A DNA stretch of 64,000 bases from Podocnemis expansa (taxonomy: Eukaryota; Chordata; Testudines; Podocnemididae). Shown here one piece after another: positions 24,135 through 35,408 of this stretch; the stretch's first letter is position 1; each line of letters starts with the position of its first letter. Below the pieces are notes generated by a model. That model was given only the letters and a program-made list of their open reading frames with translations, ran no database searches and was not told the DNA's origin. The stretch covers positions 8,471,418 to 8,535,417 of the forward strand of contig ML682067.1 in the NCBI GenBank assembly GCA_007922195.1, read 5' to 3'. The translations under genes and the position numbers were made by a program.

Positions 24135-24917
24135 CAGTGGTTCCCAGCCTTTTCAGCTTGAGGGCCACATATATCATTTTTTCAACCCTGAAGCGCCACC
24201 CATCTAACAGTTCAAAAAATGTATTGATGTATTTATACATAGTATACAATTAGGGGCTACAGATCCTGACATAGTTAAAAGTAAACAGCACAAAGCAAAT
24301 TTAAAATTGTAAATAATTTAAAATAAAAAACTAAAATTGTTTAAAAAGTTTTTTTTTTTTAAAAATTAAAAATTTAAATTCTAAAAAGTAATTGAACTTG
24401 TAAAAACAGTTTTTTTGGTACTGGGAGGGCTGGGTTCAGGCAGCAGGCAGGAGGCAAGTGCTTGCAGGCTAGGAGGGCTGAGAGCAGGGACTGGGTAGGA
24501 GGTTGGTGTGAAGCTAGGAGAGCTAGGAACAGGCACTGGGTGAGAGGCTGGCAACCACAGCCCAACTCCTAGCTGTGTGTTGGACCAGGTGGGAGGCTGG
24601 TGTCCACCCACAGCCTGACTCTCGTCTCCACACACTAATCAGGTGTGGGAGAGAGACTGGTGTCTGCCTGCAGTCCAACTTCTGGCTCCTCTCTGGGGCT
24701 GGCCAAGAGGTTGGTGTCCACAGCCTGACTCCTAGCCCTGCACCAGAACTGGGCAGGAGGACTGTGGTTGCAGCCTGGCTCCCAGGCCTGTACCAGGCCC
24801 AGGAGGAAGGAGTAGAGCTGCAGCCCAGCTCCCACGCAGTGGGAGGGGAGTGAAAGACATTTTTAAAAAGCCCCAGTGGCCACTTTTGGCCCACAGGCAA
24901 GGGGCTAGGAATCCCTG
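24135..24917. mobile_element. Non-autonomous hAT with GC-rich minisatellite
   Basis: Ends 'cagtggttcccagccttttc' and 'aaggggctaggaatccctg' fit the hAT Charlie-type terminus. Target duplications are 'gcttagtg' at 24127-24134 and 'acttagtg' at 24918-24925. The middle (24410-24850) is a set of imperfect repeats around 'gggaggctggtgtccac' and 'cagcctgactcc', roughly 65-75 bases apart. No transposase. Confidence 0.9.
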
Positions 24918-24925
24918 ACTTAGTG

Positions 24926-26090
24926 AAATTGAAATATACCATATTGCATCATTGTATGCTTAACCCTATATTGGAAGGCAAGCAAGGAAAGTGGGCACAC
25001 TAGAGCACCTGCAGGGGAAAACAAGAACTGCCTCAGATGAGTGCTGTCAGCAGTGATAGCCTCGAAGTTGACATATTCACAATTGTCATCTTTAAGTCAC
25101 CTTCTGTAGCCACAGACCCTGGAGCTAACCAGGCACTTGTCTGGTCTCTGCCATAAAGCAGAGCAGCTCAAAAGTTGCTCTAATTCCGGTCCATTTGCCA
25201 TGACTCCAAGAGGTCTTCTTGCATCTGGAAATAGCTCAGCTACAGAGACACAAAGTCATATCCCCCAGGAACAGCGGCTGTGGAGGAAGCCAAGTGGAGG
25301 GCTGTCATAAAGTTGCTGCATTGCCTATACACTGTTCAGGGACTTCCCTGTACAAGAGAAGTACCTACGTATCCTGTTAAGCCAGCTTTCCTCCTGTTAT
25401 GTGCCAGAAGAAGAGGCCACAGAATATGGGTCAATATTATCAGGGCATATCTCTGGTAACACAGAAGTTCTCTGGACCATAAGACAGGCAATAAAGAAGC
25501 TCTCTGTCTGGACCATAACATCTTTTTATTTTCTTTACTTGTCAACCTTCTGGTAAGTCACTTAACATTGTGTAATTAAAGGCATCATATCTGGAGTGGT
25601 ACATAATGTCATGTGAAGAAGTACAAAGGCAAAAACATTTGAGATTCACTGGATGGAACTTTTAAACAGATGTACTTGCATGTCAAGCTACACTATTAAT
25701 GGGACAAAAGGATTTTCTGTTACATCAAAATACGCCAGGCAAAATTACAAGATAGGATCAATTTAGATAGAAGACAGAGGTTTTGATATTGGTATTTAAC
25801 AATTACACTCAATATGGAGTTAGATAAAGCTCATTTACACCCTGTGATTACATGTGATTAAACGTAATTTGGACAGATGTACATTATTCCATTTATGGAA
25901 GGCATACCATGTTGAAAAGAATAATACACCCAAGATTTAATACTTATAGCAGTTTCTTCACCAAAAAGACATTTGATTGATTAATTTACTAGCTCTTGAG
26001 TTGTGTTGGATTAGCTTTCAACCAGTAAAAGGTCCAAGTGTGGCTCTACTTGCCAAGTTTTTCATTGTATTTGATAAATAACTTGAGATG
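24926..26090. other. No gene seen
   Basis: AT-rich. Nothing recognised. Confidence 0.45.
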
Positions 26091-26813
26091 TCTGGACTGC
26101 TACAGATACAGAATGACTGGATAGGCAGCAGTTCTGCAAAAAAGGACTGGGGGGTGGGGGTTACAGTGGACAAGAAGGCTGGAAATGAGTCAACAGTGTG
26201 CCCTTATTGCCAAGAAGACTAACAGCATATTGGGCTATATTAGTAGAATCATGGGTAGCAGATCAAAGGAAGTAATTACTCACCTCTAATTGGCACTGGT
26301 GAGGCCACATTTAGAGTACTGTGTCCAACTTTTGGTCCCCCACTACAGAGAGGATGTGGACAAATTGGAGAGAAGCCAGAAGAGGACAACAAAAATGATT
26401 AGGAGGCTGGAGGACATAACTTATAAGGAGAGGCTGAGGGAATTGGGCGTGTTTGGGCAGCAGAAGAGAAGCATGAGGGGGGATATGATAGAAGCCTTTA
26501 ATTACCTGAAAGGGGGTTCTAGGGAGGATGGAGCTAGGCTGTTCTCAGTGGCAGTAGATGACAGAACAAGGAGCAATGGTCTCAAGTTGCAGTTGGGAGG
26601 TGTAGTTGGATATTCGGAAATTTTTCTCACTAGGAGCATAATAAACACTGGAATGGTGATCCAGGAAAGTGGTGGAATCTCCATCCTTGTAGGTTTTTAA
26701 GACCCAGTTGGACAAAGCTCTGAGTGGGACAATTTAGTCAGGGTTGGTCCTGCTTTGAGCAGGGGGTTGGACTAGATATCTTCCTGAGTTCCCCTCCAAC
26801 TCTAATCTTCTAT
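26091..26813 (+). mobile_element. CR1 LINE, 3' part, plus strand
   Basis: The frame 26290-26700 reads as the C-terminus of CR1 ORF2, with '[19 protein letters not shown]' and 'DMIEAFNYLKGGSRED'. It is followed by the 3' UTR and the end 'gagcagggggttggactag...aatcttctat'. A Harbinger-like element is inserted at the very 3' end. Inactive fragment lacking the RT catalytic core and endonuclease. Confidence 0.92.
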
Positions 26814-26888
26814 GGCTGTGTTCACACAGCCCTCTTATTTCGAAACACCAGGGGTTGTTTCGAAATAAGATTTAGGCTGTTCACACGA

Positions 26889-27288
26889 NNNNNNNNNNNN
26901 NNNNNNNNNNNNNNNNNNNNNNNNNNNNNNNNNNNNNNNNNNNNNNNNNNNNNNNNNNNNNNNNNNNNNNNNNNNNNNNNNNNNNNNNNNNNNNNNNNNN
27001 NNNNNNNNNNNNNNNNNNNNNNNNNNNNNNNNNNNNNNNNNNNNNNNNNNNNNNNNNNNNNNNNNNNNNNNNNNNNNNNNNNNNNNNNNNNNNNNNNNNN
27101 NNNNNNNNNNNNNNNNNNNNNNNNNNNNNNNNNNNNNNNNNNNNNNNNNNNNNNNNNNNNNNNNNNNNNNNNNNNNNNNNNNNNNNNNNNNNNNNNNNNN
27201 NNNNNNNNNNNNNNNNNNNNNNNNNNNNNNNNNNNNNNNNNNNNNNNNNNNNNNNNNNNNNNNNNNNNNNNNNNNNNNNNNNNNNNNN
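26889..27288. other. Assembly gap, 400 N
   Basis: Exactly 400 undetermined bases inside the inverted-repeat element. Frames drawn across it have no meaning. Confidence 1.
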
Positions 27289-27352
27289 TAAAGCCCGGTC
27301 TGCCCCCAAACCCACCGTGACCGCGGCGGGTTTGCGGGCAGACCGGGCTTTA
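27289..27352. repeat. GC-rich hairpin at gap edge
   Basis: Arms 27289-27313 and 27328-27352 pair at 24 of 25 positions, with a 14-base loop. It adjoins the gap directly, which may explain the assembly break. Confidence 0.95.
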
Positions 27353-27591
27353 AGCCGGTGGGGAGCAGCACTGGGCAGCGCTAAACCCCGCCGGTGCCTG
27401 CAGCCCCCTGCGGAAGTGAAATAGCAGGTTCACAGTATGAACCTGCTATTTTGTTTCCCGCCTTTTTCCTTATTTCAAATTAACATTTTGTTAATTCGAA
27501 ATAAGTTGTTTCGATATAAGCGTTATTTCGATATACAGTTGTTGCGAAACAACCATATTGAAATAACTGGCTGTGTGAGAACACAGCCTAT

Positions 27592-28054
27592 GTGCCTATG
27601 AAATTTAATTTCCCTAAATTTACATTTGAAAATGGAGCAGCAATCAAACATAGATTCATTTAAAAATGAGTTGTGCTTTTTGCTTTTGTTGGAATTGCTG
27701 ATTTATAACCATCAACTCTGTTGTAAAGATACAGAGCAGGGTGAATTTCTGGCTGTTTACTTCAATGGGTCCTCTGTGTCACATTGTAAGTGTATGCTAC
27801 TTCATGGTACATTGTGAGACAAGCAGAGGTTCACATGTTTTTTCACAGTGTGGACTATATCTTACTGAAAAAAAATAGGTCTGTTTATAACTGAAGCAAC
27901 CACTCACCCCGCTAACAGTGATTGAATAACATACCTGTGTCAATTGCCTCAATTGCTTATTGTAAACCTAGTGCTAACAAAATACTGACTGTATTTAAAA
28001 CTTGTTTTTGTCAGACTTAGCAGATGGAAATGAGGAGAGTAAGTCCCATATATC
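27592..28054. other. No gene seen
   Basis: AT-rich, stop-rich; nothing recognised. Confidence 0.45.
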
Positions 28055-28602
28055 CAGAGGCCGATTAGGGGCTGCAGGGTCCCTGGGCTCCTGCCACCAG
28101 TTGCCCCCCTCCCACCCCCCGCCCCCATGGCCCCAACCCCACCTCCCCCACCAGCCTAGGGCTCTGGTGCTGGCGGCCCAGTGCAGTGGGGGTAGGAGGC
28201 CTCAGGCCAGAGGCCAGACACAACCTGGCCAGTTGGCCCCCAGGGACAGTGGGGCTGACTGTCACATGTGGTGTGGCTTCTGGTAGAGCCCAAAGGCCAT
28301 GCCAGAAGCCATACTGCATGTGGCAGTAGGTCTCAGCACCCCAAGCCGTGGCCAGCCCACCTTGCCCCTGGGGGAGGACTGGCCAGCCTAGTGGCGGGCA
28401 GAAATGCAAAGTCCAACCTCTGGGCTGGCCCACCCATTTCTGGCAGGGCAGAGGGGCCCCCACGTCGTGGTGGACCCCTGGGCACAGGCCTATTTGGCCA
28501 GTGAGTTAATCTGCCCCTGCATACATCCCCTCTCCCCACAAGCCTCTAGGAAAAGACTTGTAGCTTTTTGGTGGCCTATGGACCACAGTTCAGGAGTCAC
28601 TG
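28055..28602 (-). mobile_element. hAT-like fragment with GC-rich interior
   Basis: The right end, read in reverse, is 'cagtgactcctgaactgtgg', close to the 'cagtggttcccaac' hAT terminus. The left end is not recognisable. The interior 28055-28540 is GC-rich with 'ggccagcc' and 'ggggcc' words and no known coding domain. Confidence 0.55.
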
Positions 28603-28916
28603 ATATAAAGGCTCTTTTGGCATGAGTTTGGGATGGTTGCATTACTCACAAGTATGCTATATGGATCATTTCTACAAGACATTTGTGGAACTTGATATTG
28701 CATGTCATGTGGGCTGTACAGGGCATGCCATATTCTTAACAAGGATTATTTTACAAGTTTAAAAGGGTTTTAGCATTCAAGAACAGATGCAAAATTGGGA
28801 CAATCTATAGTGATTTGTGGGTTCATAAACCTACCAAGTCATTTTAGCATCCTGAAATGAAATACCTAGGCTATACAAAAATATGGATATATTGATGTTT
28901 CACAGATCAGAACTTT
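28603..28916. other. No gene seen
   Basis: AT-rich; nothing recognised. Confidence 0.4.
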
Positions 28917-29383
28917 GGGTATGTCTACACTGGAGCCTTAGGTTGACTTCACCTGACTTAAGTTGACCTAAGAAACTCCATGGCCAAATTTAGAATTTAT
29001 TAAGTCGAATTAAGCACTTGCTTAAGTCAACTTAATAAAACCTGCCCTGAAAGTCAACTAAAGCTTTTAAGTCAACTTTACATGACATGAAGGGTCTGGG
29101 CCCGACTGGGCTCTATGCGCCCAATCCAGCTCTGGGGGCCCAATCCAGCCCCAGCCGTTGCTGGCAATTGGCTGGGAGCCAGATCCAGCCCCTGCCCTTT
29201 GCGACATGAAGCAATGAGCTGGGAGTCGCCTCCTGTTGCTGCCAGCAGGAAGCTGGGAGCCCAATCCAGCACCAAGCCCCTTGCAACACACAGCAGGGGG
29301 ATCAAAGTCTGCTCTGGCCCTGAGCTGCCTGCTGGTGGCTGCAGGAGCTGGCTTCAGGCCACTTGCTGGTGGTAGCAGGAGCC
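28917..29383. mobile_element. Harbinger-like MITE left end with GC-rich body
   Basis: Begins 'gggtatgtctacactggagc' and continues with 'gacttaagttgacc' motifs to about 29090, then changes to GC-rich sequence with repeated 'gcccaatccagc' (three copies, 29120-29275). No right terminus is found before gypsy sequence starts at 29384, so the right side was lost. Confidence 0.6.
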
Positions 29384-29626
29384 GGATTGATGACATTATA
29401 GTGTTTTCCTGTACTTTTAAGGAGCATCCGCAACACTTGCAAATGTCTTTTGACAGACTCCATCAACGCAATCTCAAGCTGAAGCTCAGAATGTGTCACC
29501 TGCTATGAGAAGTGGCATACCTTGGGCACATAGTATCTGCCCAAAGTATTGTGACAGATCTGAGTAAGATACAACAAGCGAGGGACTGGAACACACTGCT
29601 AACAGGAAGTATTGCTATTTCTTGGA
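29384..29626 (+). pseudogene. Gypsy reverse transcriptase, partial
   Basis: Starts inside the catalytic loop with 'IDDIIVF' and continues with RT thumb-region features ('RLHQRNLKLKLRMCHLL', then 'VAYLGHIVSAQSIVTDLSKI' after a stop). It ends at a 'FLG' motif where CR1 sequence begins. The polymerase fingers and the first catalytic aspartate are missing, so it cannot work. The frame resumes at 34205 with 'GYYYRRYIKGYSKL', the expected next segment in this family. Confidence 0.88.
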
Positions 29627-29940
29627 TTCATAGAATCATAGACTCACAAGGTTGGAAGGGACCTAATGAGGTCATCTAGTCCAACCCCCTGCCAAAAAAG
29701 CAGGACCACTCCCACTAAATTATCCCAGCCACTTTTGTCCAGCCGGGCCTTAAACATCTCCAAAGATGGAGATTCCACCACCTCCCTAGGTAGCCCATTG
29801 CAATGCTTTACCACTCACCTAGTAAGAAAGTTTTTCCGAATATCCAGCCTTGACCTTCCCAGCTGCAGCTTGAAACCATTGCTCCTTGTTCTGTCCTCTG
29901 TTACTACTGAGAACAGCCAAGCTCCATCCTCCTTGGAGCA

Positions 29941-32563
29941 TCACTTCAGGTAGTTGAAGGTTGCTATCAAATCCCCCCTCAGTCTTCTCTTCTGCAGGCT
30001 AAATAAGCCTAGTTCCTTCAGTCTTTCTTCATAGGGCTTCTGCTCCAGCCCCTTGATCATTTTTGTTGCCCTCTGCTGGACTCTTTCTAATTTGTCCACA
30101 TCCTTTTTGTAGTGGGAAACCCAAAACTGGACACAGTATTCCAGATGTGGCCTCACCACTACCAAATAGAGGGGAATGATCACATCCCTCAATCTGCTGG
30201 CAACACTTCTTCTGATGCAGCCCAGTATGCCATTGGCCTTTTTGACAGCAAGAGCACACTGCTGACTCATATCCAGCTTCCCATCCACCAGGACCCCCCA
30301 GGTCCTTTTCTACAGTGCTGGTATTTAGCTGATTGCTCCCCAGCCTGTAGCAGTGCATGGGGTTTTTCTGTCCCAAGTGCAGGACTTTGCACTTGTCCTT
30401 GTTGAACCTCATGAGATTTCTATTGGCCCGCTGCTCCAATTTTTCAAGGTCTTCCTGAATCTTGTCCCTGCCCACCAGCGTGTCTACTGTTCCCCGCCAA
30501 CTTGGTGATATTCGCAAACTTACTGAGTGTGCAATCTATCCCATCATCCAGATCATTAATGAAAATGTTGAACAGAACTGGCCCCCCTGGGGCCAATCAC
30601 TCATTACTCGTTGCCAACTAGACATGGAGCCATTGATTTCTGCACACTGAAACAATTAATCTAGGCAGTTTTCTATCCACCTTACAGTCCACACATCCAA
30701 CCCATACTTTCTTAGCTTGTTGATGAGAATGCTGTGGAAAACCGTATCAAAAACCTTGCTAAACTCGAGGTATATCACATCAGTGGCTCTTCCCACATCC
30801 ACAAATCCAATCATCTCATCATAGAAGGTGATGAGGTTGGTCAGGCACGATTTACCCTTGGTGAATCCATGCTGACTGTTCCTGATCACTCTATTTTCCT
30901 CCAAGTGTTTCAGGATGGATTCTTTGAGAAGCTGCTCCATGATTTTTCCAGAGATTGAGGTGAGGCTGACAGGTCTGTAATTCCCTGGATCCTCCATTTT
31001 CCCTTTCTTGAAGATAGGCACTATATTTGCTTTTTTCCAGTCCTCTGGCACCTCCCCCGTTAGCCATGAGTTTTCAAAGATAATGGTCAGTGGTACTACT
31101 GCCTCATCGGCCAACTCCCTCAGCACCCTCAGATGCAAGTCTTCTGGCCCCATGGATTTGTGCACATCCAGCTTCTTTAGGTAGTCCCTAACCTCTCCTT
31201 CCATCACCAAGGGCCTCTCTTTTTCTCTCCAATCTCCCATACTCAGTGTAGTGGGCTGGCAGCAGGCCCTGCCTGTGAAAACAGAAGTAAAAAAAGCATT
31301 GAGCACTTCAGCTTTTTCCTCATCCTCCATCACGAGGATACCTGCACTATTCAGTAAGGGACCTACACCATCCCTGATCCTCCTCTTGTTATTGACATAC
31401 TTGTAGAACCCCTTTCTCTTGTCCTTCATATCCCTTGCTAGCCACAACTCCAACTGTCCTTTGGCCGTTCTGATTTTATCCCTGCAGTCCCGAGCAATAT
31501 ATTTATATGCCTCCTTAGTCATCTGTCCAAGCTTCCACTTCCTGTAAGCTTTCTTTTTATGCTTTAACTCAGTGCAGAGTTCTATTAAGCCACACTGGGC
31601 ACCTTCCATATTTGCTGTTCTTTCTGCTCATCAGAATGGTATCTTCCTGTGCCCTTAGCAGGGTTTCTTTAAAATGCAGCCAGCTCTCTTGGACACCTTT
31701 CCCCTTCAGATCAGCCTTCCAAGGGATCCTGCCCATCAGTTCCTTGAGGGACCTAATCTCTGCTTTTCTGAAGTCCATGGTCTGCGTTTTGCTTCTTTAT
31801 TTTTTTCCATTTATCAGGATCTTGAACTCTACCATCTCATGGTCACTGCTGCCCAGGTTGTCATTCACTTCTAGTTTCCCAATCAATTCTTCTCTGTTTG
31901 TGAGCAGTAGGTCAAGAGCTGCAAGGCCCCTACTTGGTTCCTCCAGCACTTGTACCAGGATATTGGCCTCACTCTCCAAAATCTTCCTGGATTGCTTGTG
32001 CACTGCTGTATTGTCCTCCCAGCAGATGTCAGGGTAATTGAAGTCCCCCATGAGAACCACGGCCTGTGATCTAGAAACTTCTGCTAGTTATCCATAGAAT
32101 GACTCATCAACCTGCTCCTTCTGTCCTGGAGGTCTATAGCAGACACCCATCATGACATCCCCCTTGTTGCCCTCTCCTTTAAACTCAACCCACAGACTTT
32201 CAACTGGCTCGGTTCCACTTCCAAAAATGGAGCTCTGAAGAGTCATACAGCTCTTTTACATATAGCATTGTTCCTCCCCTTCTTCTTCCCTGCCTGTCCT
32301 TCCTGAACAATTCATACACATCAATGGCAGAGCTCCAGTCATGCAAGCTATCCCACCATGTCTATTATTTCAATTATATCATAGCTCCTTGTCTGTGCCA
32401 GTACTATCAATTCTTCCTGCTTGTTACCCAGGCTCTTCGCGTTCATGTACAGGCACCTAAGATACCTGGCTGACTGCCCTACTTTCCCCGTGTCAATTTT
32501 CATTTCTATTGCATGTACCTCCTTGCACTTTTTCCCAGCGATGTCCTCCCACACCCGCCTCAA
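29941..32563 (-). pseudogene. CR1 ORF2 (endonuclease-reverse transcriptase)
   Basis: The family protein nicks target DNA and copies the CR1 RNA from the nick. Visible parts on the minus strand: endonuclease start 'LRCLYMNAKSLGNKQEEL' (about 32470), 'GDFNYPDICWEDN' and 'SDHEMVEFKIL' (32060-31797), then RT from 31609: 'VPEDWKKANIVPIFKKG', 'NYRPVSLTSISGKIMEQLL', 'QHGFTKGKSCLTNL'. Damage includes frameshifts near 32340, 31800 and 30660, loss of the conserved 'GTPQGSVLGP' area, and a change of the catalytic F-A-D-D to F-A-N-I near 30500. The C-terminus, '[19 protein letters not shown]', is well kept. Confidence 0.93.
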
Positions 32564-32853
32564 GTTTTAAAGCTTCATTAATCTGACACAATTATTTGAT
32601 TCACCCCCATGTTCCAACTACCTTCTCTTTTATCCCTTGTGTTACAGCCCCACTACCCCCCAAGTTCCATCCCTTCCTCCCGTTCTCCCACATTGTCACT
32701 TACCTTTGGGCTTTGGTCTCCTTCCCCCTTCAAACCTAGTTTAAAGCCATCCTCACTAGGTCAGCTAGTCGACATCCAAATATGCTCTTCCCCTTCCTTA
32801 ACAGATGGAGTCCATCTCTGCCTAGCAGTCCTTCCTGGAACAGCATTTCATCA

Positions 32854-33852
32854 TCAAGGAAGCCAAAGCCCTCCTGATGACACCATCTTTATAGCCAGGA
32901 TGCATCTGTCCCTACTTAGGCCCCTACCCTTGACCAGAAGGATTGAGGAGAACACCACCTGTGCTCTGAACTCCTTCACCCGCATTCCCAGAGCCCTGTA
33001 GTCATCTTTGATCTGCCGAGGAGCACCTCTCACAGTATCATTGGTTCCCACACGGATGAGTAGCAATGGGTAGTAGTCAGAGGGATGGATGATTCTCAAC
33101 AACCCCTCCATGATGTCTCAGATGTGGGCACGTGGCAGGCAGCATACCTCCCCAAAGGCCTTGTCAGGGTGACAGATGGGTGTCTCCGTCCCCCTCAGAA
33201 GTGAGTCCCCAAGCACCACAACCCTATGTTTCCTCCTAGTTGTAGTGGTTGTGATCCTCCCAGACTCAGGGGTGCATGGCAACTCCTGTCCCACCTCATC
33301 CATCGTCTCTAGCTGTGCATAATGATTCTTCACCACAATGAAGGGAGGGATGGGAGCAGGGGTGGAGCACTGTCTGCTGCCAGAGGTAACCAGCTGCCAG
33401 TGTCCTCCCTCTGCCATAGGCATCCCATCCTTCTCCAGTAGTGTGGCAGTAGCCTTTGGCACCTGGATAGTATCCTCATCGTTGCATGTCTCCTCATGGA
33501 TGCTATCGAGGAACTTCTCCAGGGCATGGATACTCCTTAGCCTAGACAACTCCTCCTGTAATTCTCCCACCTGCCTCCTGAGAGATTCTACCGGAAGGCA
33601 CCTGTCACATTGATTCATCTCCCCAGCCTGATTGTCGGAGACAGGGAACTGCAGGCTGCAGTCCCTGCAAGTCCACACCAGGATCTGGGTAGAGATATCC
33701 ATGCTCAGGATGTCAGTCTGGCTACAGGCACAGGTGGAGGAGACAGAAGGGGTGCTGGCACAAGCAATGTGGCTCCTCTTCACCCTCACGGCCTCACCCA
33801 CTCCTTCCCTCTCAAACTCCCCTGTTTTCAGTCCCCCTGGTCGCTCAGCCAC
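32854..33852 (-). pseudogene. CR1 ORF1 (esterase-type)
   Basis: Starts at 33852 (MAERPGGLK). Features in order: a cysteine pair motif 'CRDCSLQF' with later 'CDRC' that looks like a zinc-binding site, a predicted coiled coil ('VESLRRQVGELQEELSRL'), then the first block of the SGNH esterase fold, 'RVVVLGDSLLRGTE'. The frame stops at 33118; the next piece (33111-32854) carries later esterase blocks, 'PLLLIRVGTNDTVRG'. CR1 ORF1 proteins of vertebrates typically have this esterase domain and bind the element RNA. Broken by at least one stop or frameshift. Confidence 0.88.
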
Positions 33853-34192
33853 TGGCTTTTAAGGCGTTCTCTGCCTAGGTCAGCCCTTGCCCCTCATTAA
33901 ACACACAGGGAAAGAGTGATCACAAGGCTGATTGAAGCTGGTGATCAAAGGTGAGCAGGGAACAATGATCCAAACAGCCCCCAATCACACAATCACAGTC
34001 CAAATTCCCACAGTAACTAACAACTAATAGAAATCACCTGTAGGGAAAGACTCAAACACACAATTAGCAATTCGCTCACCCAAGCTTCACTCTCTCCTTT
34101 GCTTCTTCAGCTAGGGGATTGCCTTCGCCTCCTTCTCAAGGCTTCACCAACTCCTTCCCTCTCAAACTCCTGTTTTCAGTCCCCCTTTTCTC
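33791..34192 (-). repeat. Duplicated block in CR1 5' region
   Basis: About 50 bases at 33791-33840 and 34139-34190 are near copies, both containing 'ctccttccctctcaaactcc' and 'tgttttcagtccccc', about 349 bases apart. The inner copy overlaps the ORF1 start; the outer one is in the 5' UTR. This suggests a tandem 5' UTR unit. Confidence 0.75.
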
Positions 34193-34347
34193 AAGCTCAA
34201 GTTGACAGGTTACTACTACAGGAGATACATCAAAGGCTACTCCAAACTGTCAATTTCCAAAGGGATAGCCATGTTAGTTTAGTCCAGCAAAAAAACCAAG
34301 GAGTCATGTGGCACTTTAAGACTAACAGATTTATTTTTCGCATGAGC

Positions 34348-34376
34348 TTTCGTGGGAGAAAATCCCACTTGGTCAG
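34348..34376 (-). ncRNA. Hammerhead-like core, PLE left arm
   Basis: On the minus strand: CTGACCA, stem GTGGG/CCCAC, GAAA. The first core element has C where G8 is required, so cleavage is not expected. The same change is present in the right arm at 35380. Confidence 0.35.
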
Positions 34377-34512
34377 ATGCTTCAAAGATGGGTGAACTTA
34401 CAGAATGGAATGAAAATAAATACAAGGGGGTCTAAAATATAGGATCAGGTCATACAGTAACAGCAAATCAGAGCAGTTGTTAGGTTCAAACCATGGGAAG
34501 CCTGAAGTCAAA

Positions 34513-35068
34513 TTATCTTTTATAATGGGAAAAGAGCCCATAGTCTCGATTCAGTCCTGCTTTCACAGAATTTAGCTTGCATATTAATTTGAGTTCAGCT
34601 GTTTCTCTTTGAAGTCTTGATGTCCCAGCCACATCTCTGACGACGGTCATTAACAAATCATTTATTGAGTGATTAGAAAGATGGAAGTGCTCAGCAACTG
34701 GTTTCTTTGTTTTGTGATTTCTGATATCAGCTCCATGTTCATTTATTCTTTTGCGTAGCGATAGTCCTGTTTGGCCAATGTATAAGGTGTTGGGGTATTT
34801 CTGGCACATGATGGCATAGATCACATTAGTAGATGAGCAGGTAAATGAGCCTTTGATGGAGTAGCAGGCTTGATTAGGACCTACGATGGTATCTATGGTG
34901 CAGATATGTGGGCAGACTTGGTAGCGTGGTTTGTTGCAGGGATTGTGCCTGCTTTAATGTTTCTGTTGTTAGATTTGTAGTTGCTGGTGAGTATCTGTTT
35001 AAGATTGGGCAGCTGTCTGTGGGCAAGGAGAGGTCTGTCTCCCAATGCTTGACAGAGAGAGGGATCAT
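34513..35068 (-). pseudogene. PLE GIY-YIG endonuclease domain
   Basis: The frame 34824-34513 (103 codons) has the signature 'LYIGQTGLSLRKRINEH', with the Y-I-G, the conserved R at the usual spacing, and 'PVAEHFHLSNHSINDL' further on. This matches the C-terminal GIY-YIG endonuclease of Penelope-like elements, which cuts target DNA. Upstream, in another frame to about 35068, lies the linker between RT and endonuclease, with cysteines of a C-P-H type motif. The RT is missing (5' truncation), so the copy is dead. Confidence 0.9.
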
Positions 35069-35379
35069 CTTTTAGAATAGGCTGTAGTTCCTTAATGATC
35101 TGTTGCAGAGGTCTGACTTGAGGGTTCTATGTGGTGACTAGTGGTGTTCTGTTGTTTTCTTTCTCGAATAAATATGCAAGCTAAATTCTGTGAAAGGAGG
35201 ACTGAATCGAGACTATGGGTTCTTTTCCCATTACAAAAGGTAATTTGACTTCAGGCTTCCCATGGTTTGAGCCTGTAAACTGCTCTGATTTGCTATTACT
35301 GTATGACCTGATACTATGTTTTACACCCCCTTGCATTTATTTTCATTCCATTCTGTAAGTTCACCCATCTTCGAAGCAT

Positions 35380-35408
35380 CTGACCAAGTGGGATTTTCTC
35401 CCACGAAA
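35380..35408 (+). ncRNA. Hammerhead-like core, PLE right arm
   Basis: CTGACCA, stem GTGGG/CCCAC, GAAA, identical in the core to the left arm of the same element, including the disabling G8 change. Confidence 0.35.

Larger units (their letters stand above)
26814..27588. mobile_element. Inverted-repeat element, 'ggctgtgttcacac' family, TSD TAT
   Basis: Ends 'ggctgtgttcacacagcc' and 'ggctgtgtgagaacacagcc' are inverted repeats flanked by TAT at 26811-26813 and 27589-27591. Inner arms repeat 'ttatttcgaaacaacc'-type motifs. Part of the interior is missing in the assembly (26889-27288). A second copy starts at 63768. No transposase visible. Confidence 0.85.
29627..34204 (-). mobile_element. Nearly full-length CR1 LINE, minus strand
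   Basis: From 5' to 3' on the minus strand: a 5' UTR (34204-33853), ORF1 (33852-32854), ORF2 endonuclease and RT (32563-29941), and a 3' UTR ending in 'gattctatgaatccaag'. About 4.6 kb, the most complete element in the window. It is inserted into the gypsy RT, whose sequence matches on both sides. Point lesions inactivate both ORFs. Confidence 0.95.

Noticed and set aside
24381..24942. Frames on both strands of the hAT at 24135, up to 139 codons
   Set aside because: They follow the minisatellite-like repeats; no transposase similarity.
26724..27371. Long open frames of 144-198 codons across the gap
   Set aside because: They consist mostly of undetermined bases; no protein evidence.
32609..33900. 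Plus-strand frames opposite CR1 ORF1
   Set aside because: Shadows of the minus-strand ORF1, which has recognisable esterase and coiled-coil features.
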